The notes: generated by a model not told the origin, from the letters alone. A DNA stretch of 64,000 nt from Sphaerisporangium rubeum (GCF_014207705.1 NZ_JACHIU010000001.1:4270501-4334500), one strand, 5' to 3'; counted from the first letter of the stretch, positions 28,297 through 37,549 are shown. Translations and numbers: made by a program.

Positions 28297-29615
28297 CAGA
28301 GGTGACGGGCATCTGCTCGGACCTGCTCAGAATCGACACCACCAACGACGGCGCACGCGGCGGCCCCGGTGAGCGGACCGCCGCCGAGTACGTCGCCGGG
28401 CTGCTGGACGGGGCGGGCCTCGAACCCGAGGTCTTCGAGTCGGCGCCGCGCCGCACCAGCGTCGTGGCCCGCGTTCCCGGAGACGACCCCCGCGGCCTGC
28501 TGATCCACGGCCACCTCGACGTGGTCCCCGCCGACCCTGGCGAATGGCGCACCCATCCGTTCTCCGGCGAGGTCGAGGACGGCTGCGTGCACGGACGCGG
28601 CGCGGTGGACATGAAGGGCACGCTGTCCATGACGCTGGCGCTGGTGCGCAAGTGGGCCCGTGAGGGCCGGCGGCCCCGGCGCGACATCGTGCTGGCGTTC
28701 CTCGCCGACGAGGAGGCCACCGGCGAGTACGGCGCCGGGTACGCCGTCACCCGGCGGCCCGAGCTGTTCGAGGGCTGCACCGAGGCCATCAGCGAGAGCG
28801 GCGGATTCAGCGTCACCGTTCCCGGCGGCGGGGACGGCGGGCCGGCGCGGGTGTACCCGGTGGCGGTCGGCGAGCGCGGGACGGCCTGGATGAAGGTGAC
28901 GGCGCACGGCGTGGCCGGCCACGGCTCCAAGCCGCCGGTGGACAACCCGGTGGCCGAGCTGGCCCGTGCGCTGGCGAGGCTCGCCGGCCACACATGGCCG
29001 GTGCGGATCACCCCCGCCGTCGCCACGCTCATCGACGGTCTCGGCAAGGCGCTCGGCACCACCATCGACCTGGACCGGCTGGACGCCGAGGCCGAACGCC
29101 TCGGCCGGGCCGGCACCCTGTTCAAAGGCGTCATCCGCAACTCGGCCAACCCCACCATGATGAACGCTGGCTACAAGGTGAACGTCATCCCCGGCACCGC
29201 CGAGGCCCACATCGACGGCCGCATCCTCCCCGGCCACCGCGACGAGTTCCTCGCCACCATCGACGAGCTGCTCGGCCCCAAGATCACCCGTGAGTTCGTC
29301 ACCCTGGAGGAAGGCGTCGCCTCCCCCACCGAGGGCCTGTTCGACGACCTGTGCGCCGCGCTGCTCGCCGAGGACCCGGCGGGCCGGCCGGTGCCGTACG
29401 TCATGACCGGCGGCACCGACGCCAAGTCGTTCGCGAGGCTCGGCATCCGGGGCTACGGCTTCGCGCCGCTGATGCTCGACCCGTCCCTGGACTACTTCGG
29501 CATGTTCCACGGCGTCGACGAACGCGTCCCCGTCGAGGGCCTGGAGTTCGGCGTCCGCGTCCTGGACCGCCTCCTCACCGGCACCCCCGATCCCGTGACC
29601 GCCACCACCGTTTGA
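28293..29615 (+). CDS. M20-family metallopeptidase/deacylase (ArgE/DapE/CPG2-like)
   Basis: This 440-residue protein has the dinuclear zinc motifs of M20: HGHLDVVP, GRGAVDMKG and the catalytic Glu pair in LADEEATGEYG. A dimerisation domain insertion follows in the middle (about 190-300). It removes an acyl or carbamoyl group or cleaves a dipeptide. As the last gene of the cassette it could finish degradation of fragments made by the S9 enzyme. The GTG start overlaps the S9 stop. A hairpin terminator follows at 29698. Confidence 0.93.
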   Translation: MTEVTGICSDLLRIDTTNDGARGGPGERTAAEYVAGLLDGAGLEPEVFESAPRRTSVVARVPGDDPRGLLIHGHLDVVPADPGEWRTHPFSGEVEDGCVHGRGAVDMKGTLSMTLALVRKWAREGRRPRRDIVLAFLADEEATGEYGAGYAVTRRPELFEGCTEAISESGGFSVTVPGGGDGGPARVYPVAVGERGTAWMKVTAHGVAGHGSKPPVDNPVAELARALARLAGHTWPVRITPAVATLIDGLGKALGTTIDLDRLDAEAERLGRAGTLFKGVIRNSANPTMMNAGYKVNVIPGTAEAHIDGRILPGHRDEFLATIDELLGPKITREFVTLEEGVASPTEGLFDDLCAALLAEDPAGRPVPYVMTGGTDAKSFARLGIRGYGFAPLMLDPSLDYFGMFHGVDERVPVEGLEFGVRVLDRLLTGTPDPVTATTV

Positions 29616-29697
29616 CCGGCCTCGCGAGCCTCTGACCGGGGGACCCCCCGGCCGGTCGCGGCCTCCGCACCCGGGATCCCTCGCCTCCGGACACGCA

Positions 29698-29728
29698 GGA
29701 CCGCACCGGCCCCTTCCCGGTGCGGTCC
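29698..29728. terminator. bidirectional hairpin terminator
   Basis: Perfect 12-bp arms GGACCGCACCGG and CCGGTGCGGTCC surround a 7-base loop. It lies between the converging M20 peptidase and fasciclin genes, 10 bp from the latter's stop. Confidence 0.8.
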
Positions 29729-29737
29729 CGTCCTCGT

Positions 29738-30403
29738 TCACCCGCTCGGCTTGAGCACCGAGTCGATCATGTAGACGGTGGCGTTCTTGGTCTGGATGTT
29801 GCCGCACAGCACCTTGGCGTCGTTCACCTTGAAGTCCTGCCCGGACCCGCTGGTGATGATCTTCCCGCCCTGGACGGACGTGAAGTTCCCGTTGGCGAGA
29901 TCGGCCGGGCTGAGGCGCTTCTTGACGATGTGGTACTTGAGCAGTTCCTGCAGCGTCTGCTTGTCCTTCAGGACCCGGTCGATGGTCTCCTTGGGGATCT
30001 TCTCGAAGGCCTTGTCGACCGGCGCGAAGACCGTGATGTCCTCGGTGGAGTCCAGCGTGTCCTTCAGGTCCGCCTTGTCGACGGCCCGCGCCAGCGTGGA
30101 CAGCTGAGGCACCTGCGACAGCGCGGTCCCGACCGGCTGTCCCGCGAGGTCCGACGGGCTCCCGGGCCCCGACTGCGGCAGGCTGCCGCACCCCGGCCCG
30201 ACCGGCGCCGCGCCAGGTGAGGCGGTCCCGGACTCGGTAGGCGTGCTCGCCGGCGACTCGCCAGGCGACTCCGTCGGCTGGACCCGCACCCCCGCCGCCC
30301 CCGGCGTGAGCGTCCCCGTGCCACCACCGGCGGTGGCGACGTGCATACCCGAGATCGACAGGGTCGCTGCCGCTATCGGAAGGGCGAGAAGACGATATCT
30401 CAT
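29738..30403 (-). CDS. secreted fasciclin (FAS1) domain protein
   Basis: This 221-residue protein has a Sec signal peptide (about 1-25), a low-complexity Pro/Ser/Thr/Gly linker (about 30-80) and one FAS1 domain (about 88-221). Conserved FAS1 pieces are LARAVDKADLKDTL, ITVFAPVDKAFEKIP, LLKYHIVKKRL and NATVYMIDSVLKP. FAS1 proteins mediate cell-surface adhesion or matrix contact. A single Cys pair (Cys72 and the Cys in KVLCGNIQ) may form a disulfide. The gene is monocistronic. Confidence 0.9.
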   Translation of the reverse strand: MRYRLLALPIAAATLSISGMHVATAGGGTGTLTPGAAGVRVQPTESPGESPASTPTESGTASPGAAPVGPGCGSLPQSGPGSPSDLAGQPVGTALSQVPQLSTLARAVDKADLKDTLDSTEDITVFAPVDKAFEKIPKETIDRVLKDKQTLQELLKYHIVKKRLSPADLANGNFTSVQGGKIITSGSGQDFKVNDAKVLCGNIQTKNATVYMIDSVLKPSG

Positions 30404-30753
30404 GGCGTCTGCCCCCTTTTGAAGTGGTGTGGTGAACGGCCACCATGGTGAGTGACCAGAACCCCCGTACCGGCGAACCGGTTCCCAAGGCGAGGCCCCG
30501 GCCCGTCACCCCCCTGACGCCCGACAACCTGCCCCGCGCCGGCGGGTGGTCTCCCGCCGCCTCACCCCACCTCGTACCCTCGCACCCCGCGGACCTCCCG
30601 CCTCGGCGCACGTATTTGACCCACCCCGGCGAACCGCTCCCCACCCCCGGAGACAACGCCGCACTGATCTCACCAGGCTATGCACCAAAAGGGGATTTAA
30701 CGGGATATGCGGCTTTCATCCGCATTTGTTCGAGCCGGATCCCGCTGAGCGAT
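30404..30753. other. 350-bp intergenic region between fasciclin and DUF899 genes
   Basis: No coding sequence is supported here on either strand. The left part should hold the fasciclin promoter. A more AT-rich stretch around 30685-30730 contains only a weak 6-bp stem (ATGCGG at 30707 and CCGCAT at 30720), which might end the DUF899 transcript. I see no repeats or recognisable regulatory element otherwise. Confidence 0.4.
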
Positions 30754-31485
30754 CTAGTGGCAGGTCGCCGCCGGATCCTGGCCGTAGGTGTCGTGGTGGG
30801 GGAACTCGTTGACGTACCTCTGCCGGCCGAGTGGTGTCAGGTCGAGGTAGTTGTACGTCGTCAGGACGATCTCCGGGCCCCGGCCGAAGGTCGAATAGGT
30901 GTGGAACACCCTCTCGCCGTCACGGAGGAAGACGGAGGCGCCGTGTCCGTCCTGGTCGTCGGCCGCCAGGAACAGCAGCCCCTTGCGCTCCAGTTCCGCC
31001 TTGTCCATGTAGTTGTACTCGACCGGGGCCACGGACGCGTCATTGGTCGCGTGGAAGTCGTAGTTGAAGTCGCCACCGTGAGAGGAGTACCACGGCACGC
31101 TCCACCCCATCCGGGTCCTGAACGGCTCGATCTCGGCGTACGGCGCGCGGGACACCAGCGCCAGTGTCGTGTCGCACGCGTGCAGGTGCCGAAGATCCCC
31201 CGCGTTGTCCACGAGGAACGAGCAACTGGTGCACCCCTGTCCCGTCTCCTTGACCCACATGAAGTGGTAGACGACCAGTTGCCGCCGGCCCTCGAACAGA
31301 TCAAGCAGGCCGGCCTTCCCGTCCGGCCCCTCGAACGCGTACTCCTTCTCCACCTCGACCATCGGCAACGCTCTGCGAGCGGCGTTCACCGCGTCCCGGG
31401 CCCGGGTGACCTGCTTCTCCTTCTCCAGCAGCGCCACCCGCTCCGCCAGCCACTCCTCACGCGTCACCACTCGGGGTAACTCCAC
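30754..31485 (-). CDS. DUF899 family (thioredoxin-like fold) protein
   Basis: This 243-residue protein fits DUF899. It has an N-terminal EEWLAERVALLEKEKQVTR helix, ALPMVEVEKEYAF, QLVVYHFMWV and the Cys pair in GCTSCSFLVD, which resembles a thioredoxin CxxC active site. The C-terminal GQDPAATCH region is also typical. Members are annotated as dithiol-disulfide isomerase-like, but activity is unproven. The start is GTG 31485 with AAGGG upstream. It lies about 90 bp from the stop... of the upstream DUF4166 gene on the same strand, so co-transcription is possible. Confidence 0.88.
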   Translation of the reverse strand: MELPRVVTREEWLAERVALLEKEKQVTRARDAVNAARRALPMVEVEKEYAFEGPDGKAGLLDLFEGRRQLVVYHFMWVKETGQGCTSCSFLVDNAGDLRHLHACDTTLALVSRAPYAEIEPFRTRMGWSVPWYSSHGGDFNYDFHATNDASVAPVEYNYMDKAELERKGLLFLAADDQDGHGASVFLRDGERVFHTYSTFGRGPEIVLTTYNYLDLTPLGRQRYVNEFPHHDTYGQDPAATCH

Positions 31486-31578
31486 GTCGCAGCCCTTCCC
31501 TTCGAGATCCGGCCTTCATGACACCGCTCGCAGACCCCGCCGTCCAGAGCACACGGCCGATTCTGGGGTCGTCTCCGG

Positions 31579-32130
31579 CTACGCGCCGGCCTCGTCCAGG
31601 TGACCGGAGTACGACAGCAGCGGGCCTATCACCGGCAGCGCCACCCGCACCTCTATCCGGAAGCGCACGTCCGCACCCGATGTCGTCCAGGCCCGGGCCG
31701 ACGCCTGTGGCGCGGCGCGGGCCGGAAGAGGGATCGCCAACGGGCCGGCGCCGAGGACCGCGCGTTCCTGGGTGACGGTGACCTCTCCCGGAGTGGCGGT
31801 GGTGCGGGTGTGGACGAGCAGGAGGCCGTGGCGTTCGCGGCCGTGCGGGCCCGTGCGGACCTGGGTGGTGGTCAGGCGGTGACCACCGATGTCACGGACC
31901 CAGTGCTCCACGAGCGGAGGCGGGCCGGTGTGGCCGGCGCGGCGGGCCGGACGGCGGTGGACGACGACACGGACGGGGACGCAGTCGCCGGTGCGCGGCA
32001 GGCGGAGCAGCGCGCACAGGACGCCGGCGAGCGGTCCCGCGCCTCGCCGTACCGACAGCTCACCTGTGCCGGCGACCGTCTCGTCGCCGAGGTGGAAGCG
32101 GCGCATCCAGTCTTCTGACTCCTGCGACAT
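31579..32130 (-). CDS. DUF4166 domain-containing protein
   Basis: This 183-residue protein has the DUF4166 pattern: a polar start with HLGDETVAGTGELSVRRG, LLRLPRTGDCVPVRVVV, then VEHWVRDIGGHRLTT and a C-terminal PLLSYSGHL. The extreme N-terminus is shorter than usual for the domain, with the family's LP-x-x-V-x-x-LH lead-in reduced to MRRFH. No function is known. In other actinomycetes DUF4166 is often attached to saccharopine dehydrogenase-like or membrane proteins. No clear ribosome-binding site precedes ATG 32130. Confidence 0.7.
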   Translation of the reverse strand: MSQESEDWMRRFHLGDETVAGTGELSVRRGAGPLAGVLCALLRLPRTGDCVPVRVVVHRRPARRAGHTGPPPLVEHWVRDIGGHRLTTTQVRTGPHGRERHGLLLVHTRTTATPGEVTVTQERAVLGAGPLAIPLPARAAPQASARAWTTSGADVRFRIEVRVALPVIGPLLSYSGHLDEAGA

Positions 32131-32221
32131 GGAGGCGGTATGCCCCGTGCGCGGGCCTTGAACGCCCCGGCCGGTCCCCTCCTAGGCCGGCCGGGGCGGG
32201 ATGGTGAGGTCAGGTCACCGC

Positions 32222-33118
32222 TCAGTGGAGGCGGGGGTCAAGCGCGTCGCGGACGACGTCGCCGAGGAGGAGGAAGCTGAGGACGGTGGCGGTGAGGAAC
32301 AGAGCGGGGAACAGGAGCAGGTGGGGGTGCTCGGCGAAGAAGGACTGCGCGACGTTGAGTTGCAGGCCCCAGGAGACGTCGGGGTACTGGAGGCCGACCC
32401 CAAGGTAGTCCAGGACGGCCTCGCCGGCGATGACGTTGCCGACATTGAGCATGGCGACGACGAAGACAGGGGCGAGGGAGTTGGGAAGGATGTGGCGGAC
32501 CATGACGCGCAGGTCGCCGGCGCCGAGCGCGCGGGCCGCCTGGACGTAGTCGGCGTCACGTGCCGCGATGACCTGGCCGCGCATCAGGCGGGTCATCGTG
32601 GTCCAGCCGAGCAGGACGAGCACCAGCGTCATGGCCCAGATGCCGTGACCGGGGAAGGCGACCAGGACCACGGTGGCGCCGAGCACGAACGGTATGCCGA
32701 AGAAGACGTCGGTGATCCGTGAGATGAGCGCGTCGAGCACTCCGCCGTAGTAACCGGCGAGCAGACCGAGCGCGACCGCGATGACCAGCGCGAAGACGGT
32801 GACGGCGAGGCCGATGAACACCGAGGCGCGGGTGCCGTGCACGATCTGGGACCAGTAGTCGCAGCCCTGCAGGTCGTACCCGAACACCGCGCCGGGCCCC
32901 GGGCCGCGTTTGGAGTCGCGCAGCCGGCAGCCCTCGTTGGGGCCGAGCGCGGCGAACAGCGACGGGAACGCCGCCATGGCGAACGCGACCAGCAAGATGG
33001 CGGCCGACACCCAGAACAGCACGCGCCGCCGCAGCTCGTGCCACGCGTCCTGCCACAGCGACCCCGGCGCCTCCCCCGCGGGGACGGCGGACTCGGCGGC
33101 GGCCCTGACGTCAACCAC
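32222..33118 (-). CDS. ABC transporter permease, DppC/OppC type
   Basis: This 298-residue inner-membrane protein has about six helices and the permease EAA loop (ARDADYVQAARALGAGDLRVMVRHILPN). A periplasm-facing insert between the first two helices contains Cys pairs (NEGCRLRDS, LQGCDYW). Its length and order fit the second permease of a peptide/nickel/oligosaccharide importer. GTG 33118 is the start, 6 bases after GAGGA, and overlaps the DppB-type gene by 8 bp. It is the last gene of a three-gene operon. No ATPase gene follows; the next gene is 91 bp away and unrelated. Confidence 0.93.
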   Translation of the reverse strand: MVDVRAAAESAVPAGEAPGSLWQDAWHELRRRVLFWVSAAILLVAFAMAAFPSLFAALGPNEGCRLRDSKRGPGPGAVFGYDLQGCDYWSQIVHGTRASVFIGLAVTVFALVIAVALGLLAGYYGGVLDALISRITDVFFGIPFVLGATVVLVAFPGHGIWAMTLVLVLLGWTTMTRLMRGQVIAARDADYVQAARALGAGDLRVMVRHILPNSLAPVFVVAMLNVGNVIAGEAVLDYLGVGLQYPDVSWGLQLNVAQSFFAEHPHLLLFPALFLTATVLSFLLLGDVVRDALDPRLH

Positions 33119-34037
33119 GGCGGATCCTCGGGTCGAGCACGCCGTACAGCAGGTCGACGAGCAGGTTGGCCACAATGAAGATCATCACAAGCAGTGTCGT
33201 GACGCCGACCACCACCGGCCCCTCCTGGAGCTGGATCGACTGGAACACCTGCTGTCCGACACCAGGAAGGTTGAAGATGCCCTCGGTGACCACGGCCCCG
33301 GCCATGAGGTTGCCGAAGTCCACGCCGAGGTAGGTCACGACGGGGATCAGCGAGTTGCGCAGCGTGTGCCGTCCCACCACCCGCGACCGGCGCAGGCCCT
33401 TGGCGGTGGCGGTGCGCACGTAGTCGGCGCGCAGGTTCTCCACCACGCTGGTGCGGGTGAGGCGCGCGACGTACGCCAGGCCGAACGATCCGAGCACCAT
33501 GCCGGGAAGCAGGTAGCTCACCGGCCACCCCTCGTCGGTGCCGGCGGTGGGGAACAGCCCGAGGTTGAGCCCGAGCACGATCTGCGCGGTGTACCCGACG
33601 ACGAACACCGGCACCGCGATGACGAACGTCGTGCCGGCCAGCACCATCGTGTCGGCGAGCCTGCCGCGGCGCAGCCCCGCGAGCACACCGAGGCCGATGC
33701 CGACGACCAGCTCGAACACCCACGCGGTGAGCGCGAGCTGCGCGGTGACCCCCCAGCGGTCCTGGAGCAGCTCGGCGACCGGCTGGCCGGTGAACGTCTC
33801 GCCGAGGTCGCCGCGCAGGAACACCCCCGCCATGTACAGGCCGTACTGCACGATGAGCGGCTCGTCCAGGTGGTAGTGCGCGCGCAGCGTGCGGACCACC
33901 GACTCCGGCAGCGGCTTGTCCCCCGCCAGCGCCAGGATCGGGTCCCCCGGCAGGGCCCACACCATGGCGTAGACGAGGAACGTCGTGGCGACGAACACCG
34001 GGACGGCCTGCAGGAGGCGCTGCGCGGCGTACCTCAC
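33111..34037 (-). CDS. ABC transporter permease, DppB/OppB type
   Basis: This 308-residue membrane protein has the conserved N-terminal helix RYAAQRLLQAVPVFVATTFLVYAM, a long external loop (about 30-100) and five further helices. The EAA loop is ADYVRTATAKGLRRSRVVGRHTLRNSL. It forms the translocation pore with the neighbouring DppC-type protein. It starts at GTG 34037, 67 bp after the binding-protein gene stop, and overlaps the next gene by 8 bp. Confidence 0.94.
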   Translation of the reverse strand: MRYAAQRLLQAVPVFVATTFLVYAMVWALPGDPILALAGDKPLPESVVRTLRAHYHLDEPLIVQYGLYMAGVFLRGDLGETFTGQPVAELLQDRWGVTAQLALTAWVFELVVGIGLGVLAGLRRGRLADTMVLAGTTFVIAVPVFVVGYTAQIVLGLNLGLFPTAGTDEGWPVSYLLPGMVLGSFGLAYVARLTRTSVVENLRADYVRTATAKGLRRSRVVGRHTLRNSLIPVVTYLGVDFGNLMAGAVVTEGIFNLPGVGQQVFQSIQLQEGPVVVGVTTLLVMIFIVANLLVDLLYGVLDPRIRRG

Positions 34038-34104
34038 CCCCGGCCCCCGTCCACGGCCCCCGTCTGCGGCCCTCGGCCGACGGGGGGCCGTGTCGGATTC
34101 ATGC

Positions 34105-35712
34105 CTACTTGACCGAGATGGTGTCGAGGTTGGGGCTGTAGGCGTCGATGCGCACCCCGGTCACGTCGGCGGAGTACCCGGCCTGGTCCTGCCAGTTCCA
34201 CAGCGGGATCATAGGCATCTCGGCGAGCGCGACGTCCTCGGCGCGCTGGTAGAGCGGGATGCTCGCCTCCATGCTCGCCGCGGCGTTCGCCTGCGCGATC
34301 AGGTCGGTGAACTCCTTGTTCTCCCAGCCCATCCGGTTGCCCGCACCCCACATCGACTCCAGGTAGTTCTGCGGGCTCGGGTAGTCCATCACCCAGTTGT
34401 TGCGGTACGGCCCGTCCTCTTTCTTCTCGCGCAAGGTCGAGAGGTAGTCGGACGCGGGGATCTTGCGGAACTTGATGTCGGCGATGCCGAGGTTCTCCTT
34501 GAGCTGGTTGGCGACGGCCGTCATCCACTGCTCGTAGCTCTGGTCGGCGTTGGAGAAGTACAGGTTGAGCGTGCCGGAGAACCCGCCGGACCTGTCGTAC
34601 AGCGCCTTGGCCTTGGCGGGGTCGTACACGCACGCCTCGCCGCAGGCGCCTTCGCGGTACCCCGGCACGAGCGGCGCCACCAGGGAGCCCATCGGCTTGA
34701 ACGCGCCGTTGAACACCGCGTCCACGATGGCCTGCCTGTCGATGGCCATCGAGATGGATTTACGCAGGTCGGCGCTCTGGAACCGCTTGTCGAACACCGG
34801 GAAGCCGAGGTAGTCCATGGTGCCGCTCGCGGTCGGCACGAACCGCTCGCCGAGCAGCCGCTTGGCCTCCGGCGCGCTCGCCGGGGGGATGGTCTGCAGC
34901 AGGTCCACCTTGCCGGCCCGCAGGTCGGTGTACGCGGTGTCGCGGCTGGCGTAGATCTTGAACAGCACGCCTTCGGACTTGGCGGGACGCGGCCCGGTGT
35001 ACCCGTCGAACCGCTTCAGCGCGATCTGCCGGTTGTGCTGCCAGTCGCCGTCCAGCGCGAACGGCCCGTTGCCGATGGGCTTGCCGTCGTACGCCTTCAG
35101 GTCGGTGAACGCGGCCTTCGGCATCGGCGCGAAACCGGTGTAGGCGAGCGTGATGGGGAACTGGCTGAACGGCGCGGTCAGCGTCACCTCAAGGGTGGCG
35201 GGGTCCACGACCTTCAGGCCGCTCAGCTTGTCGGTCGCCGGTTTCGCGCCTTCGGCCTCGGGGTTCAGCTTGTCGTAACCCTCGACGTTGGCGAAATAGT
35301 AGTTGTTGGTCCAGGCGTTCGGGCCGTACGCGGCGGCGTTCCAGGCGTCGGCGAAGCTCTGCGCGGTGACGTCCTCGCCGTTGTGGAACTTCTGACCCGG
35401 CTTGATCTTGATGGTCCAGGTCTTCTGGTCCTCGCTGGTCACCGACTCGGCGGCCCGCATCTGCGGCGTGCCGTCCGGGCCGATGACGACGAGCGTGTCG
35501 AACAGCGCCTGCAGTACGGTGATCGAGTAGCTGCTGGAGGTGTTCCCCGGGGTGAGGTGGTCGGGCTCGGTCAGCGCGACGGAGAACCGCTTCGGGCCCT
35601 GGTCCCCGCCGCCTGAGCCACCACCCGATCCGCCGGAGCCACCGCAGGCGCTCAGCGCGAGCGCCGCCGCGAGGAGGACGGCGGCACCTCGCGCGTTGCT
35701 GACGACCGTCAC
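34105..35712 (-). CDS. extracellular solute-binding lipoprotein, family 5 (peptide/oligopeptide type)
   Basis: This 535-residue lipoprotein has lipobox LSAC with Cys23 and then a Gly/Ser linker. The SBP_bac_5 core follows: LTEPDHLTPGNTSSSYSITVLQALFDTL, the family block KTWTIKIKPGQKFHNGEDVTAQSFADAWN, and RKSISMAIDRQAIVD. It captures peptides or similar solutes outside the membrane for the two permeases downstream. GTG 35712 has GAGG upstream. The operon lacks DppD/DppF ATPases, so it must borrow a shared ATPase or a distant pair. Confidence 0.94.
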   Translation of the reverse strand: MTVVSNARGAAVLLAAALALSACGGSGGSGGGSGGGDQGPKRFSVALTEPDHLTPGNTSSSYSITVLQALFDTLVVIGPDGTPQMRAAESVTSEDQKTWTIKIKPGQKFHNGEDVTAQSFADAWNAAAYGPNAWTNNYYFANVEGYDKLNPEAEGAKPATDKLSGLKVVDPATLEVTLTAPFSQFPITLAYTGFAPMPKAAFTDLKAYDGKPIGNGPFALDGDWQHNRQIALKRFDGYTGPRPAKSEGVLFKIYASRDTAYTDLRAGKVDLLQTIPPASAPEAKRLLGERFVPTASGTMDYLGFPVFDKRFQSADLRKSISMAIDRQAIVDAVFNGAFKPMGSLVAPLVPGYREGACGEACVYDPAKAKALYDRSGGFSGTLNLYFSNADQSYEQWMTAVANQLKENLGIADIKFRKIPASDYLSTLREKKEDGPYRNNWVMDYPSPQNYLESMWGAGNRMGWENKEFTDLIAQANAAASMEASIPLYQRAEDVALAEMPMIPLWNWQDQAGYSADVTGVRIDAYSPNLDTISVK

Positions 35713-35840
35713 TTTTCCTCTGCCTCTCCGTCGCTCGGGCGTGATGCCGGAGAGGCTAAATAGCGAGGCAAGGCTCTACATCGGAAGGATTACGTATTCC
35801 GGCGGCCCGCGCCGTCGGCCATGATGATCGCGGAGGAGTG

Positions 35841-36815
35841 ATGGATCAGATCACCCTGAGTGCCCGCCACCTCCATGCGTTCACCGAGGTCGGTTTCCAG
35901 GTGGCCGGCGGGTCCGGAGCGCACGGCGCCATGACCGCGCTGCGCGTCGTCGTCCCGTTCGAGGCGTACGACTTCGTGGCGTTCGACCCGGCGACCGGCC
36001 GGCACAGCAGCCTGGTGTCGTCGGGCTACCCGCGCGTCCACGCCGAGGCCGCCGAGGAGTACGCCAGGCTGGACCCCTACCGGCGCGCCATGGCGTCCCG
36101 CGTGCCGCTGGACATGGGGGCACCCGGCACCGAGGCGTGGTTCGGCAGGCACCTCGCGCCGTACGGCTGGCGCTCCGGCGTGACGGCGCCGCTGTTCGTC
36201 GACGGCGACCGCTACACCGGCCTCGTGCATGTCAACTCCCGCGAGCCGCTGCCGCCGCAGACCCCGGCGCTGCTGAGCGCCGTGTCCGGCGTGCTCGCGC
36301 ACGTCACCGACATCACCCGGTGCGTCATCGACCCGCTCGGCCTGCCGGCCGGGTTCCACGCGCTGGCGTTCGAGCGGTGCGGCCGGCGGCGCGAGGTGGC
36401 CGGATGGCCCTCGTCGGACGCCGTGGCGCGCGAACCCGCGATGACGGGCCTCGCCAGGGACTTCATCGACTCGCGTGAGCTGTCGCGCCGCGGCCTGTGG
36501 CTGGACCGCGCGGGGACGTGGCGCGAGGTGCGGGTGCACCGCGCCGGGGTGGGACCGCGCGGCGCCATCCAGGGAGCCGTGATCGCCGAACGGCCGTGCT
36601 CGCTGCCGTACGACCTGACGGCCCGCGAGGTGGACGTCCTCAGCCGCGTCGCGCTCGGCGACTCCAACCCGCAGATCGCCGCGACGCTCGTCCTGAGCGT
36701 GCGCACCGTGACCACCCACCTGGAGCACATCTTCGCCAAGCTCGGCTGCGACAGCCGCACCCGCCTCACCACCAAGGTCCTCGCCGAGGGCCTGTGCCAC
36801 CTGGACCTCGGCTGA
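35841..36815 (+). CDS. LuxR-family response regulator with N-terminal GAF-like sensory region
   Basis: This 324-residue protein has a C-terminal LuxR/FixJ HTH (about 258-320): LTAREVDVLSRVALGDSNPQIAATL, then VRTVTTHLEHIFAKLG. The N-terminal part (about 1-240) looks like an autoinducer/GAF-type sensor (FEAYDFVAFDP, GVTAPLFVDGDRYTGLVHV). It is not a phosphoacceptor receiver domain, because no DD/K pattern is present. ATG 35841 follows GGAGG by 4 bases. It is divergent from the peptide-binding lipoprotein gene (128 bp), so it may regulate that importer. Confidence 0.88.
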   Translation: MDQITLSARHLHAFTEVGFQVAGGSGAHGAMTALRVVVPFEAYDFVAFDPATGRHSSLVSSGYPRVHAEAAEEYARLDPYRRAMASRVPLDMGAPGTEAWFGRHLAPYGWRSGVTAPLFVDGDRYTGLVHVNSREPLPPQTPALLSAVSGVLAHVTDITRCVIDPLGLPAGFHALAFERCGRRREVAGWPSSDAVAREPAMTGLARDFIDSRELSRRGLWLDRAGTWREVRVHRAGVGPRGAIQGAVIAERPCSLPYDLTAREVDVLSRVALGDSNPQIAATLVLSVRTVTTHLEHIFAKLGCDSRTRLTTKVLAEGLCHLDLG

Positions 36816-36825
36816 CCCGTCCCGG

Positions 36826-37287
36826 TCACCGGGCCGCGCGTCCGCCGTTGGCGGGGACCCGTGCGCGGGTGGCGAGCTCGATGTGCATCTCGAACCACAC
36901 GTTGTTCTTGCCGGACTCCCGGATGAAGCCCCAGCGGTGCGCGAGCGCCTCAAGCAGCTGCAACCCCCGGCCCCCGGTCTCCAGCGGCGAGGCGGGACGC
37001 CAGCCGAACGGCGGCTCCGGCGACCCGGCGTCCTGCACGGCGACCCGCACCCACTCGGCCGAGTAGGACACCGATAACGTGAACGTGCCGCCGGCCGAGG
37101 CGGAGTGCCGCACCGCGTTCGTGGCGATCTCACTGGTCAGCAGCACGCAGTCGTCGTGCAGCGGATGCGCGGCCCCCACGGCGGACGACACGAGCCGCCT
37201 GGCGCGCGCCACGGCGTCCGGATCGCCGGCCAGGCGCAGCACCCGGTCACTCGGCGGTTGCGCCCTGACATATCCCGATGAAGTCAT
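36826..37287 (-). CDS. ATP-binding protein, anti-sigma-factor-like HATPase
   Basis: The protein has 153 residues from ATG 37287, preceded by GGGGGT; the frame is open upstream but not coding-like. The GHKL domain has N box DDCVLLTSEIATNAVRHS, G1 element QDAGSPEPP and lid ETGGRGLQLLEALAHRWGF. The family usually acts as a serine kinase or switch protein on anti-anti-sigma factors. It converges on the LuxR gene with a 10-bp gap. It is the second protein of this type in the window (the other is at 5276), but the two are not close copies. Confidence 0.85.
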   Translation of the reverse strand: MTSSGYVRAQPPSDRVLRLAGDPDAVARARRLVSSAVGAAHPLHDDCVLLTSEIATNAVRHSASAGGTFTLSVSYSAEWVRVAVQDAGSPEPPFGWRPASPLETGGRGLQLLEALAHRWGFIRESGKNNVWFEMHIELATRARVPANGGRAAR

Positions 37288-37387
37288 CAGACCCCCGTTT
37301 GTGTAGTGCCGCACCGTGATTAAGGACGCGGCACTCCCCCGGTGAGATGTCGCCAAAAGGTAGGAACCTGCTCCCCACAACGGCACC

Positions 37388-37447
37388 TCACGAACCCCTC
37401 CGGCCCACCCCGGCGACCCGGTGACCACACGAATCCCTCCGGCCACC
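37388..37447. repeat. short direct repeat upstream of the ATP-binding protein gene
   Basis: CACGAACCCCTCCGGCC (37388) and CACGAATCCCTCCGGCC (37429) differ at one base and are 41 bp apart. They lie 100-160 bp upstream of the minus-strand start at 37287. The rest of the 260-bp gap (37288-37549) holds no supported gene. Confidence 0.4.
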
Positions 37448-37549
37448 TCGGCCGCACGAAAACACACGGCCCCCGGCCGCACGACCCCCGGCTCCCTCAG
37501 CCGCACAGAGCCGCACGACCCTCCGTTTGCCGTCCCGGTGGCACAGGGA

